DNA of 19,627 bases from Candidatus Accumulibacter vicinus (GTDB taxonomy: Bacteria; Pseudomonadota; Gammaproteobacteria; Burkholderiales; Rhodocyclaceae), in the NCBI GenBank assembly GCA_002425405.1, contig DIME01000006.1, positions 1-19,627 of the forward strand. The letters are read 5' to 3'. How positions within the stretch are numbered: position 1 is the stretch's first letter; every line of letters begins with the position of its first letter. Positions 7,708 to 15,404 of this stretch are shown here, piece by piece. Below the pieces are notes generated by a model. It did not search any database, had not been told where the DNA came from, and was given only the letters and a program-made list of their open reading frames with translations. A program made the position numbers and the translations under genes.

Positions 7708-8663
7708 CGAAGCACCCTAGCAACAAGACGATGGTCGAGAGAATATAGGTGAGGCGCTGGGTTTCCAGCGTGCTGGCGGTATGGAGGGCATCTTCCAGTT
7801 GCGAAACGCGGGGTGCGGGTTCTTGATGGTATCACCAACGCACCAGCGGGTTTTGAGTGCGGCGCGGAAGGCATGCACGTTGGCCCATCGCAAACCAACG
7901 TGATGGTCCTGGGTCTTGTGCAATCCACGGTTGGCTGGATCAGAGTGCGGATAGCCCGTTCCGTGCAATCCGTGGTTGGAAAATGTCATGGTAAATACGG
8001 CGCGCCAGCCAGGTCGACGGTGGGCCAAAATGGCTGGATGGCAACTTTCGGCCAGGAGCCGACGGCGGAGATTCTTCTCCAAAGCCGACGCTGACCCTGA
8101 GCAATCAACCATAACCGGTCAGTCGGCAGGGGGGATGTCAATTTCCGCTCATGACCGAGCGGTATGCTCCGGAAAGCAGTCAGCAGGTGTAGGATGGTGT
8201 CGGTCGGGGTAGTGGTCCAGACGTGGATATCAGCCTCATATAGTATTTTATAATCAATATATTAGAGATTAGCATATCCACTTGAGGAACACCACCTCGG
8301 TCGGGAACCGGCCAGGAAACGACCTTCATGCCAACCGTGTCGACGGTCGGCTTCTCGGCCAAAGGCGACACTCGCGTTTCAACAGATCAAGTCTGGTGTG
8401 CATACGAAACCGGACATTGGCTCCTTGCGAAACGCGAACGACCGCTTTGGCCCAGTCGAATGGCAGGAATAGGCTGATCTGAGACGTTCGACGTTTCTCT
8501 ACGAATGTCAGCGGCTGCCGAAAGCCGACGACGAACCTGGGGAGCATAAAATGTCGGCTGTTTTCTGTGAGCCTGACAAGGACTAGAGCAGTACTTTTCA
8601 TCTTGAGCTTTGGCTGCCGCCAGATCCTTTCGCGTCAGGGAGAGTATGCTAAAACGGTCGCGC
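7708..8663. other. Gene-poor spacer between the two defence modules
   Basis: No convincing gene lies here. Frames of up to 131 codons exist on the minus strand but have the composition of translated intergenic repeat DNA. Two 17-base near-repeats reading GTGCAATCC[A/G][C/T]GGTTGG occur at 7918-7934 and 7963-7979. Minus-strand bases about 7720-7803 read QLEDALHTASTLETQRLTY then ILSTIVLLLG, which resembles the tail of a membrane-protein gene and may be a relic. An AT-rich interrupted palindrome sits at 8200-8304. From 8330 to 8660 only degenerate GC-rich intergenic sequence is seen. Confidence 0.5.
8200..8304. repeat. AT-rich interrupted palindrome
   Basis: Arms at 8200-8230 and 8274-8304 are imperfect inverted repeats, 22 of 31 positions matching, with a perfect innermost 8 bp (GTGGATAT / ATATCCAC). 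They enclose a 43-bp core of about 26% GC in an otherwise GC-rich region. This could be a fused pair of transposon ends, an attachment or recombination site, or a regulatory hairpin. No adjacent recombinase gene is present, so its nature is open. Confidence 0.6.
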
Positions 8664-9764
8664 TCAAGGCGCCCGCAGCATCGCCAACTGCGGATGGTTC
8701 GAAAAGTCTTCCTTCGCTGTCCTAAGCAAGCTGCCGAAGTTGATACTCCTGCCTCCGCCGCCCTGTTTCAGCGTGCGAAGTGCTGCATGCCAAGCAGCCT
8801 GACCAGTGGGATGAAACTGGAGACGGGACAGATCACCACCGGCGCGGCTCCATACTTCTTGGTCCCGAGGTCCGAATGGGTAGAGCTCGATCAAGACCTG
8901 CTCTAACACCGACCAGGGGTCCTCCTCTTGCGCTGCGGGCATGGTCTCGGGATTGTACGGCGACTTCCTCCCGCCTTGGCTCAGCGCGACAGCGAAGTTC
9001 ACTTCAAGGTTGTCTGCCTTAAAAATTGGGTGCTGGCCGTTTGGGATCAGCTTAGGTACTTCTTCTGAGATGTAGTTGAAAAGGTCAAATATTTTGATGA
9101 AGCCGCTGGCGCTCCTGTCGGCAGCTCCGCGCAAACCTGCCAGCAGTGCAGTCGTGAAAACGCTGTTCCTCGCGCCGACAAACACGGCCGACACTTCGTC
9201 AGCACGACACGATGCCATCAGAGCGCGTCCGCTCCCGACTGCCAACTTCGCGAAAGTGTTTTGGGTATAGCCAGACTTGAGCTCGTGACCTTTGCCATCG
9301 GTCAAACTCTTCGAGATTGCAGCACCCCCAGCATGACAGGCGTCGACAAAGACCAGCAGTCGCTTCGTCTTGATCTGCGCAAATGCCGCCGCTAACTCAT
9401 CCGAGCTAATCGACGTGTTCTCAATGTCAGCGAGGTCGCTATCCACGGTCACCAGCACGCTGTCCTCATTACCTGGGCTGCCGACGACACCACCGTGGCC
9501 GGAGAAGAACACGCAGGCCGTGTCATCAGGGCCCGTCCGAGCAGCCAGTTCTTCTAGACCCTTCAACACAGCTGCCCGAGTAGCGTTTGCGTCCAAGAGA
9601 GTGACGACGTTGGCGGGGGCATAGGCACAGTACGTCGGAGATGCGAGCGTCGCGGCGACGTCGTTGACGTCGTTCAGGATCGCCGTAGGTAGGCTAGAGA
9701 TTTGCTGATAGTTCGCCACGCCGATAAGAAGGGCGTGGCCTTGCGGGTATCCAGTTGGGTTCAT
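8664..9764 (-). CDS. Caspase-like peptidase (C14) with C-terminal EAD1 domain
   Basis: A 366-aa effector. Residues about 8-255 are a caspase-fold peptidase: GHALLIGVANYQ opening strand, catalytic His90 in CVFFSGHGG and catalytic Cys143 in LLVFVDACHAGG, followed by ALMASCRADEVS. Both catalytic residues are intact. Residues about 284-364 form an effector-associated domain of the EAD1 type (LYPFGPRDQEVWSRAGGDLS, then WHAALRTL, LLRTAKEDFSNHPQL). The same domain ends the protein encoded just upstream, from which this gene is separated by 26 bases. In prokaryotic conflict systems EADs pair homotypically to bring an effector to its regulator. The expected role is thus a dormant protease whose activation kills or arrests the cell. 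It is the last gene of the five-gene operon; no obvious terminator follows. Confidence 0.92.
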   Translation of the reverse strand: MNPTGYPQGHALLIGVANYQQISSLPTAILNDVNDVAATLASPTYCAYAPANVVTLLDANATRAAVLKGLEELAARTGPDDTACVFFSGHGGVVGSPGNEDSVLVTVDSDLADIENTSISSDELAAAFAQIKTKRLLVFVDACHAGGAAISKSLTDGKGHELKSGYTQNTFAKLAVGSGRALMASCRADEVSAVFVGARNSVFTTALLAGLRGAADRSASGFIKIFDLFNYISEEVPKLIPNGQHPIFKADNLEVNFAVALSQGGRKSPYNPETMPAAQEEDPWSVLEQVLIELYPFGPRDQEVWSRAGGDLSRLQFHPTGQAAWHAALRTLKQGGGGRSINFGSLLRTAKEDFSNHPQLAMLRAP

Positions 9765-9790
9765 GTTTCAACGGTGGGTATGTAGAAATG

Positions 9791-12280
9791 CTAACGCCGG
9801 CCGACGATGTCCGTATCGCTGGTATACAGGCGCAGCTTCTCGTTCCCAGGGAAGTCCTGGCACATCACTGCAAGGAGCTCACGCGTAGTCGGACGGGCGC
9901 CGTAACGGATTGAATGTAATGCAGTGTGCCAACGTGTCGCCCCGTTTTGAGAGCGTCCCGGTAGGTCGGAATTATTGCCTCCGGCGCGTGACCAGAGCTC
10001 GAGGCTGTCCGGGCCACTTGGATAGAGTTGACAAGCCTCTTTCTCGAATGCGTCCCACTTGTCGGCTACGGTTGGTTTCGAGATTCCAAGCATCCAACGC
10101 GTATGAAAGTTGAGCAAGTCTGCGCACAGCCGTAGCCCCGGCATGAGATCTGCACGATGGTCGGCAAGCCGGTCCGAAAGATATTTGGCCGCGCGGTCCC
10201 AACGTCGGGATGCCACAAGCGTACCCAGCCGCTCGGAATCCGTATGAGAAAGATTGCGAACGCTCCTCAAAAGGTTGTTCAGCCATGTGATGAACACCTC
10301 TTCGATGAACGACGGCAGAGCACTGACGATTGCTAGACGGGCATCAACCGTCACCGATGACCTTTCGAGCACAGACTGCAAGTTCGAACTCGCGATGATT
10401 GCGCGTTCAAGTGGGACTTCAGGAGGAGTCACCACCGTGCCTTTCGCAGCAAGTTCCAGCCAGCCGGTTGCGGTCGCCTGCAGGTAATGGTCACGCTGCG
10501 AAGCGGGCAGAAGCGACCACAACCCCGCCCGCTCCGAGGTGGCGCTGAGGTCAGCCAAGGGTGTCTGTGCCAGCGCCTCAAGTAAGCCAGCGTCGACGGG
10601 CAGTCTTCCGGCGAGTTGAGCCACAACGGTATCGCGCACAGCGATGGCATTGCTGGGTGCGTTCCACAGGGAAGAATCCTTGCCAATCGCGGCGCCCCAC
10701 ACCTTTTGCTCGGTGATGTCGTCGCAGCGGATGTTAGACAGGATCTCAGGGTGGGCAGCGGCTAGGTCTGCGCACAATCCGACCAAGCGCAAGTCCTTGT
10801 GCGCTAGTGCGCATTCCAACGTTTGTGCAGGGCTAGCATACCGAAGGGCTGACCGCAAACCGGCGCTGTGCTCTGGGTCTTTGTCAACCTTGAGCTGCTG
10901 ACCTATGGCATCAAGGGGGGGCAGCGTTGACGCCAGTACGGCGCCGTACGCGATCAGCCAGCGCTTCTTCAGCAGCGGCGAGAGCAGGGTGGCCGGAGTG
11001 GTAACGTGAAGCTTTCTGGGCACTTCCCCTGCCAACCGCTGCTCAACTGCCGGTTCAGCCGGTAGGGTGCCTACGGCCGCGGTGAACGCGACATGGCTAC
11101 GCTCGGCCCATCTCCAGATTGCTTGGGAAACGTCAGGTCTGTCTCGACGAGCGGCAGACAATAAGCCGGCCGTCACCGCAGCGCGCCACGGCGGCAATGC
11201 GAGATCTTCATTAACCGACGCCGCGACCATCTCCATTAAGTCGCTGTCGTCCGCTGGCGAAAATCCGAGGTCGCTGACGAGAAGTTCAACGGCCAACCAC
11301 AGCGACCGCGTGTTGGCAAAACCGGAGAGCGCCAGATTCCTCATTGGCAGCAACTGCTTGCATCCCGCGCCTGGAATCAAGGCCGTGAACCGACCGATGA
11401 GCTTATCCTTGGCGTTTGCAGCGTGCGTCGGCTGATTTGAGAGGCTGTCCGCCAAGCGTATGGCAGCCAGCAAATCATCGAAGCTTTCCCCGCCAGAGAG
11501 GAGGGTGTGCAGCCGTTCAAGCCTGATCAGTTCCTTCAGCGTACGAACTTCAAGGCCTAGGTCATCAGCGAGAGCCAGGATTGGCTGCACGTCACGCTGG
11601 CCGCAGAGAATTCCTGCGGATTCAGATTCCGGGGTTTGATCGTCTGGCTTGACTATGCGGTGCTTCGTCCAGCGAGCTTGGAGCTGCTCGGGCGTGCATA
11701 CGAGCACCGGCGTGGGTTGGTCTACCACGTCGTTCGGCCCGAAGCTCAGCCGGAACGCGAAGGTTCGTCTTAAGGCCGGCCAGAGGTTCCTCCATAGTGA
11801 ATCGACGAGGTGCTCGAATCTCTCGACACCCAGTCGGACAACTGGAACGAGTCCTTGGGTTGTTAATGCGTTGGCCGTACCGATCAGGTCAGCGGCCGGC
11901 GCGTGGCTGCTGCCGGCAGTGTCAAGCTCAAGCGTTGCCACTGAACCGGGGCAGTCTGTGACCGAGGGTGCCAGCCACCCAAACAGCGCGGCTAGGCTCC
12001 CAACCTCGCACATATCGTCCAAGCTGACGATTAGCGCGTGAGTCAGCACCATGCCGCCACGCGACGCGCTCGAATCCAGGAACGTGCGAGCGAGAACGTA
12101 GTGGCCGTCGATAGGAAAGCCGCGAACGAACGGCGACCAAGCTTGGACGCCTGGGGGCACTGAATCTGGCAAGTCGAGCTTTGATGCGATGGCAGCGGCT
12201 ATGAGCGCATTCGGACTCGATGTTCTGAGTCCGTGACCGCGGCCTGGGATCTCGCCATAGATGGCCTGCTCGACTCGCAT
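9791..12280 (-). CDS. GAP1-like GTPase-associated protein with C-terminal EAD1
   Basis: An 829-aa protein. Its N-terminus (EQAIYGEIPGRGHGLRTSSPN, about 3-23, then a region to about 140 including GHYVLARTFLDSSASRGGMVLTH in two parts) matches the GAP1 N-terminal domain found beside DO-GTPases in GTPase-centred conflict systems. The long middle is alpha-helical and low in motifs, as expected of GAP1 middle and C-terminal helical regions. Residues about 744-820 are an EAD1 copy: LYPSGPDSLELWSRAGG, RWHTALHSI, LLAVMCQDFPGNEKL. This copy is the counterpart of the EAD1 at the end of the caspase-like protein. It starts four bases after the previous stop (TGA, GCGA, ATG), so translation is probably coupled. 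Likely role: adaptor that transmits the GTPase state to the protease. Confidence 0.85.
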   Translation of the reverse strand: MRVEQAIYGEIPGRGHGLRTSSPNALIAAAIASKLDLPDSVPPGVQAWSPFVRGFPIDGHYVLARTFLDSSASRGGMVLTHALIVSLDDMCEVGSLAALFGWLAPSVTDCPGSVATLELDTAGSSHAPAADLIGTANALTTQGLVPVVRLGVERFEHLVDSLWRNLWPALRRTFAFRLSFGPNDVVDQPTPVLVCTPEQLQARWTKHRIVKPDDQTPESESAGILCGQRDVQPILALADDLGLEVRTLKELIRLERLHTLLSGGESFDDLLAAIRLADSLSNQPTHAANAKDKLIGRFTALIPGAGCKQLLPMRNLALSGFANTRSLWLAVELLVSDLGFSPADDSDLMEMVAASVNEDLALPPWRAAVTAGLLSAARRDRPDVSQAIWRWAERSHVAFTAAVGTLPAEPAVEQRLAGEVPRKLHVTTPATLLSPLLKKRWLIAYGAVLASTLPPLDAIGQQLKVDKDPEHSAGLRSALRYASPAQTLECALAHKDLRLVGLCADLAAAHPEILSNIRCDDITEQKVWGAAIGKDSSLWNAPSNAIAVRDTVVAQLAGRLPVDAGLLEALAQTPLADLSATSERAGLWSLLPASQRDHYLQATATGWLELAAKGTVVTPPEVPLERAIIASSNLQSVLERSSVTVDARLAIVSALPSFIEEVFITWLNNLLRSVRNLSHTDSERLGTLVASRRWDRAAKYLSDRLADHRADLMPGLRLCADLLNFHTRWMLGISKPTVADKWDAFEKEACQLYPSGPDSLELWSRAGGNNSDLPGRSQNGATRWHTALHSIRYGARPTTRELLAVMCQDFPGNEKLRLYTSDTDIVGRR

Positions 12281-12284
12281 TCGC

Positions 12285-13121
12285 TCAGGTCCCGTCGGCC
12301 ATCAAGAGTTGGATCGGCAGGGTAATGTCGTTGTCCTTCACACCGGAGGGTAGCACCACGTAGCCGAACTCTTCGGGGCCGCGGGTTGCGTATTCCTGAT
12401 CCGCATTCGTCTTGCTGAGCGCGCGTTCGAGGGCCGACAGGCCAATGACAGTAGGCGACGTCCAATTACTGCGCACGAACGACCACAACATCGGCAGTCG
12501 AGACGCCAAGAGGCCAGCCGGCGGCGCCGTCGTTTCAAGCTCATCCCAGCAGCTCAGTAAGATGGTCAAGCGAGGCTTGCGAAGCGGTCGGTCCAAGTGG
12601 AACTGCGCCAAGTAGAGCAGCATTTGAAGGAGTTCCACTGTCCTTGCTTGATCTGACGGCTCGTATGCCGCCTCCTCTCCCTGGGGCTCAGCGGCAGCGA
12701 ATGACTGCAGCGGGCGCGAGAACAAGTCATCTTCGGACCGAAGTGAATGCAGTCTGATGAGCAAGACCCAATCCGTGGCTTCAAGGACGCGATCGCGCCA
12801 GGCGGCCGGGATCCGGCGTTGCGTGACAAGGTTACGAACCTGTTCGCCGCCGTAGTCCGGCCAAACCAGTTCGGCGTAGCGGCCTGCCTCGTCCGTAATG
12901 GGCCAGACGCTCTCGACGTAGGTGTTGGCCGGTGTGTGGTCGGTCGATTTTCCCTCAGTCAGGCAACTGAGCGCTGTATTGAACGCCTCCAGGTTCGTTG
13001 GAGCGCTGGACATCTTGAGTGCGCACGCCTTGACCATGAGCCGCTTCAAAAACTGGGCCCCATAGTGAGTCTTTCCGACGTTCGACTCGCCGACCAACAA
13101 GATGGTGTGTTGAGCAGCCAT
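12285..13121 (-). CDS. DO-GTPase (conflict-system GTPase, DO-GTPase1-like)
   Basis: A 278-aa P-loop GTPase-like protein. Walker A is GESNVGKT (11-18), and WPDYGGEQ (87-94) carries the Asp and Gly of a DxxG-type switch with an extra glycine. ILLSCWDEL (187-195) sits where an NKxD guanine-specificity motif would be; its first residues are not canonical, so nucleotide choice is uncertain. The real start is the ATG at 13121, preceded by TAGGA at useful spacing; a TTG codon just before it is not needed. It begins three bases after the stop of the zinc-ribbon GTPase and ends four bases before GAP1. I assign it to the double-GTPase systems from gene order and the paired, divergent GTPases; which named DO family it belongs to is less sure. 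Confidence 0.8.
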   Translation of the reverse strand: MAAQHTILLVGESNVGKTHYGAQFLKRLMVKACALKMSSAPTNLEAFNTALSCLTEGKSTDHTPANTYVESVWPITDEAGRYAELVWPDYGGEQVRNLVTQRRIPAAWRDRVLEATDWVLLIRLHSLRSEDDLFSRPLQSFAAAEPQGEEAAYEPSDQARTVELLQMLLYLAQFHLDRPLRKPRLTILLSCWDELETTAPPAGLLASRLPMLWSFVRSNWTSPTVIGLSALERALSKTNADQEYATRGPEEFGYVVLPSGVKDNDITLPIQLLMADGT

Positions 13122-13124
13122 CAA

Positions 13125-14075
13125 CTATTTCCTACCAAATCGAAAAAGCGGGTCGTGACCACACGCTTTTGTCGTGGGCAAATCCACCCCCGCGCGCTTG
13201 GTGCCAAGAACCCAGCCAAATAGCTCGCGGAAGCCTTCTGCAGCGTCGACCTCGCCACGAGGAGATACGCTGACTGTGAACTCCTGGACGCTAGATGAGT
13301 CCGACGCCACCGCTTTTCTGATCTGGGCCTCCATGGCTGGCGCCACGTCTACGTCCCCCTTCGTCCAGACGAGTGCCAGGCGCCGTCCGCGGGCCTGGGT
13401 CACTGCACGCTGAGCAAGCAGCTGAAAGTCGTTTCGAGCGGCCCCCATCTTGGGCCCACCAAGTGCCTGACGGTCAGCAATCAGTAGCGTGACGTCTGCG
13501 TGCCGAGCAATCCAACGGGCCCCTTCCGCGTCGGCTGCCTGCTCGTTGATCGCCCATTTCTGAAACCACTCTCCGGGTGCATCGGCAAAAAGAAGGTCGC
13601 GCAGCGACCCGTCCTCACGGCGAAAGCCAAGGTGAAGCATGCCGGGGGCTCGAGCCGCTCCGCTGGGCGTGTGGGGCGGAAAGCTTGGGGGCTGCCCCGG
13701 CTTCCAGCGCAGATAGGTCGCCACCGCCTCCCAACCTGCCAGCGTGTAAGAGTTGCTGAATAAATTGGCGTCAGTAGTCAGAGCACCTCGACCCAGCAGC
13801 AGATAGAACGCACCGAGAATGGTCGTCTTACCTGCGCTTTCCGGGCCGACGATCCCGACAGTGATGGGCTTGACCTTACCGCTGACGAAGTTGAGGTCAG
13901 ACTCTCCCATCGCCAAGCCGCTCCATGGCAGCAGCATCTGGTCGGAGTCAGCCGAAGCGGCTACTTCGCCTTTACTAACACGCTTCCACTCGGGGCACAT
14001 ATCGAGCCGGATGTGACCCAGCGTGCAGGTGGTGTTGTCGTCAGCGAAACAGTTGGGGTGGGGGCACCGGTTCAT
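13125..14075 (-). CDS. Zinc-ribbon DO-GTPase (DO-GTPase2-like)
   Basis: A 316-aa protein with an N-terminal metal-binding segment (C4, C9, C17, H21 and C27 in CPHPNC...CTLGH...MCPEW) and a GTPase domain. Walker A is GPESAGKTT (77-85), Walker B/switch II is FADAPGEWF (163-171) and the base-specificity motif is VWTKGD (236-241), close to canonical TKxD. The start at 14075 is chosen over the longer frame at 14141 because it lies 7 bases after the GASH stop and begins with the cysteine cluster, whereas the extension overlaps the GASH gene and is Pro/Ser-rich filler. The two successive, dissimilar GTPases are typical of the DO-GTPase conflict systems, in which GTP hydrolysis is thought to license or time effector release. 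Confidence 0.85.
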   Translation of the reverse strand: MNRCPHPNCFADDNTTCTLGHIRLDMCPEWKRVSKGEVAASADSDQMLLPWSGLAMGESDLNFVSGKVKPITVGIVGPESAGKTTILGAFYLLLGRGALTTDANLFSNSYTLAGWEAVATYLRWKPGQPPSFPPHTPSGAARAPGMLHLGFRREDGSLRDLLFADAPGEWFQKWAINEQAADAEGARWIARHADVTLLIADRQALGGPKMGAARNDFQLLAQRAVTQARGRRLALVWTKGDVDVAPAMEAQIRKAVASDSSSVQEFTVSVSPRGEVDAAEGFRELFGWVLGTKRAGVDLPTTKACGHDPLFRFGRK

Positions 14076-14082
14076 GGGCGTC

Positions 14083-15399
14083 TTACTTCTTAGCCCGCTT
14101 GGTTGGGCTGTCGCTGGTGGCGCGTGCGGTCTGGAGCTCACGGAATAGGTATGTTCCCCACTCGGATGGGGTCATCTTGGTGGAAGCGTCCAAGCCACCG
14201 AGGGTACGCAGAGTTGTCGCTTCGATTGCACCTGAATCCCGCGGGTGCCCAATCAACGACAGCAGCGGGCCTCGGCCAACTGGTTCAGGCGCGTACTGAG
14301 CAGCCAGCGCGCGGAAAGGCTGCATGAATGCGGTAGTCCTGGCGTCGTTCAAAAGGTTAGCGACGTCGCGCCTGTCATTGCCTTGATCACCTTTTTCAAC
14401 CGGAAGACAGCGAATGGCCTCCCGCAGGAAGGCCGACACGCTCGCTGGTGAATAGGTTGGTACCTGTTCGTGTAGGTCGAGCGCCATCAAAGCGGAGGCC
14501 TCGAACGGCGGCAGGTCAAGGTAGCTCGCATGAGCGCTCGGGGAATACAGCGCTTCCTTCCACCAAAGCAGGTTCGTGCGGCGTTGCAGACCTGCCGTCG
14601 CGCCGCTGAAGCTCGCTAACGCCTTGTCAACGTGAGCGGTGACCGCCTGCGCCAGCGTAGACAGCGGGCCCGAGAGATCGACGGGAGCTGGCGCAAGCTT
14701 CTCGGCCATCCCGTCCAACTCCTCTGCGATGGCGATGCTCATCCTGTTTGCAAAGTCTTGCGCCCACTGCTGGGAATTGGCATTGGGCTGATGGGGATTC
14801 GGGTTGTTAGGCCCCCAAGGCCCCGCGGCGGAATGAATTTTCGCCTTAAGCTCACTCTGATTGACAGTAGGTGCCTCATAGTCCGTAGACACTGGGGTTG
14901 GCGGCGTGTACTGCAACGGATCGACCGTAATCATGTCCGGCGTTGCCCACTCTGCCTCGGCGCGCGCATCGACCTTCGTCTCAATTTCGCTAACTGCTTC
15001 GCGCCAAATATCAGCTTCGTCAGACGTTTCGGTGTGGGCCAATGCATTGCGCGCCGTGTTGACGAAGGCGACAGCAATCGCATCGTCCGAACGAGCCGCC
15101 TGCACTATCGCGTCCAGCAGGATGGCCCGCAAAATGCCAACGGGACGCCCGGCAAAGGCGTTTGCAACAGTCTCCCATTGTTTGCGGAGAGAGGCCATCG
15201 CCTCCTCTACGGTTGGGTCTGTGGCTGCAACATTGGGGTCAGCCGCCACCATCGTGAAACAGGCAGTCCTCGAGGGCGCCTTTCGAAGAGTGGCCGACAG
15301 GTCTTTGGCCGTGGACCGAAGCTTTTCGAGCTTGGTGTCATCACCTTTGAGGTCGATAGCTCCAATCTCAAGAAATTTCAACAGAAATTCTTCCTCCAT
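14083..15399 (-). CDS. GASH-like GTPase-associated helical protein
   Basis: A 438-aa, mostly helical protein, first gene of the GTPase operon. The first about 165 residues form an acidic helical domain; a flexible Pro/Asn-rich linker (about 165-215, containing GPWGPNNPNPHQPN) follows, then a second helical domain with RRTNLLWWKEALYSPSAHASY and LDLPPFEASALMALDLHEQVP. This LLWWKE...YS.SY...P...A..MA.DL pattern, together with position next to two DO-GTPases and GAP1, fits the GTPase-associated system helical (GASH) family. The N-terminal domain contains ARNALAH (R117, N118, H122), an RNxxxH match that may be chance. Start at 15399 has GGGAG about 8 bases upstream. A MITE lies 51 bases upstream of the start codon. 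Confidence 0.8.
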   Translation of the reverse strand: MEEEFLLKFLEIGAIDLKGDDTKLEKLRSTAKDLSATLRKAPSRTACFTMVAADPNVAATDPTVEEAMASLRKQWETVANAFAGRPVGILRAILLDAIVQAARSDDAIAVAFVNTARNALAHTETSDEADIWREAVSEIETKVDARAEAEWATPDMITVDPLQYTPPTPVSTDYEAPTVNQSELKAKIHSAAGPWGPNNPNPHQPNANSQQWAQDFANRMSIAIAEELDGMAEKLAPAPVDLSGPLSTLAQAVTAHVDKALASFSGATAGLQRRTNLLWWKEALYSPSAHASYLDLPPFEASALMALDLHEQVPTYSPASVSAFLREAIRCLPVEKGDQGNDRRDVANLLNDARTTAFMQPFRALAAQYAPEPVGRGPLLSLIGHPRDSGAIEATTLRTLGGLDASTKMTPSEWGTYLFRELQTARATSDSPTKRAKK

Positions 15400-15404
15400 T
15401 CCCT

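Noticed and set aside
4459..7752. Long plus-strand open frames (568 and 526 codons) opposite the STAND and HEPN-like genes
   Set aside because: They are antisense shadows of strongly biased GC-rich genes; the minus-strand products have clear domains and motifs, the plus-strand ones have none.
7717..8112. 131-codon minus-strand frame in the gene-poor spacer
   Set aside because: The composition looks like translated degenerate intergenic repeats, the frame contains the near-repeat GTGCAATCC motif twice, and no domain or ribosome binding site is visible.
14076..14141. 22-codon N-terminal extension of the zinc-ribbon GTPase
   Set aside because: It overlaps the GASH coding sequence and is low in information; the ATG at 14075, just before the cysteine cluster and 7 bases after the GASH stop, is the better start.
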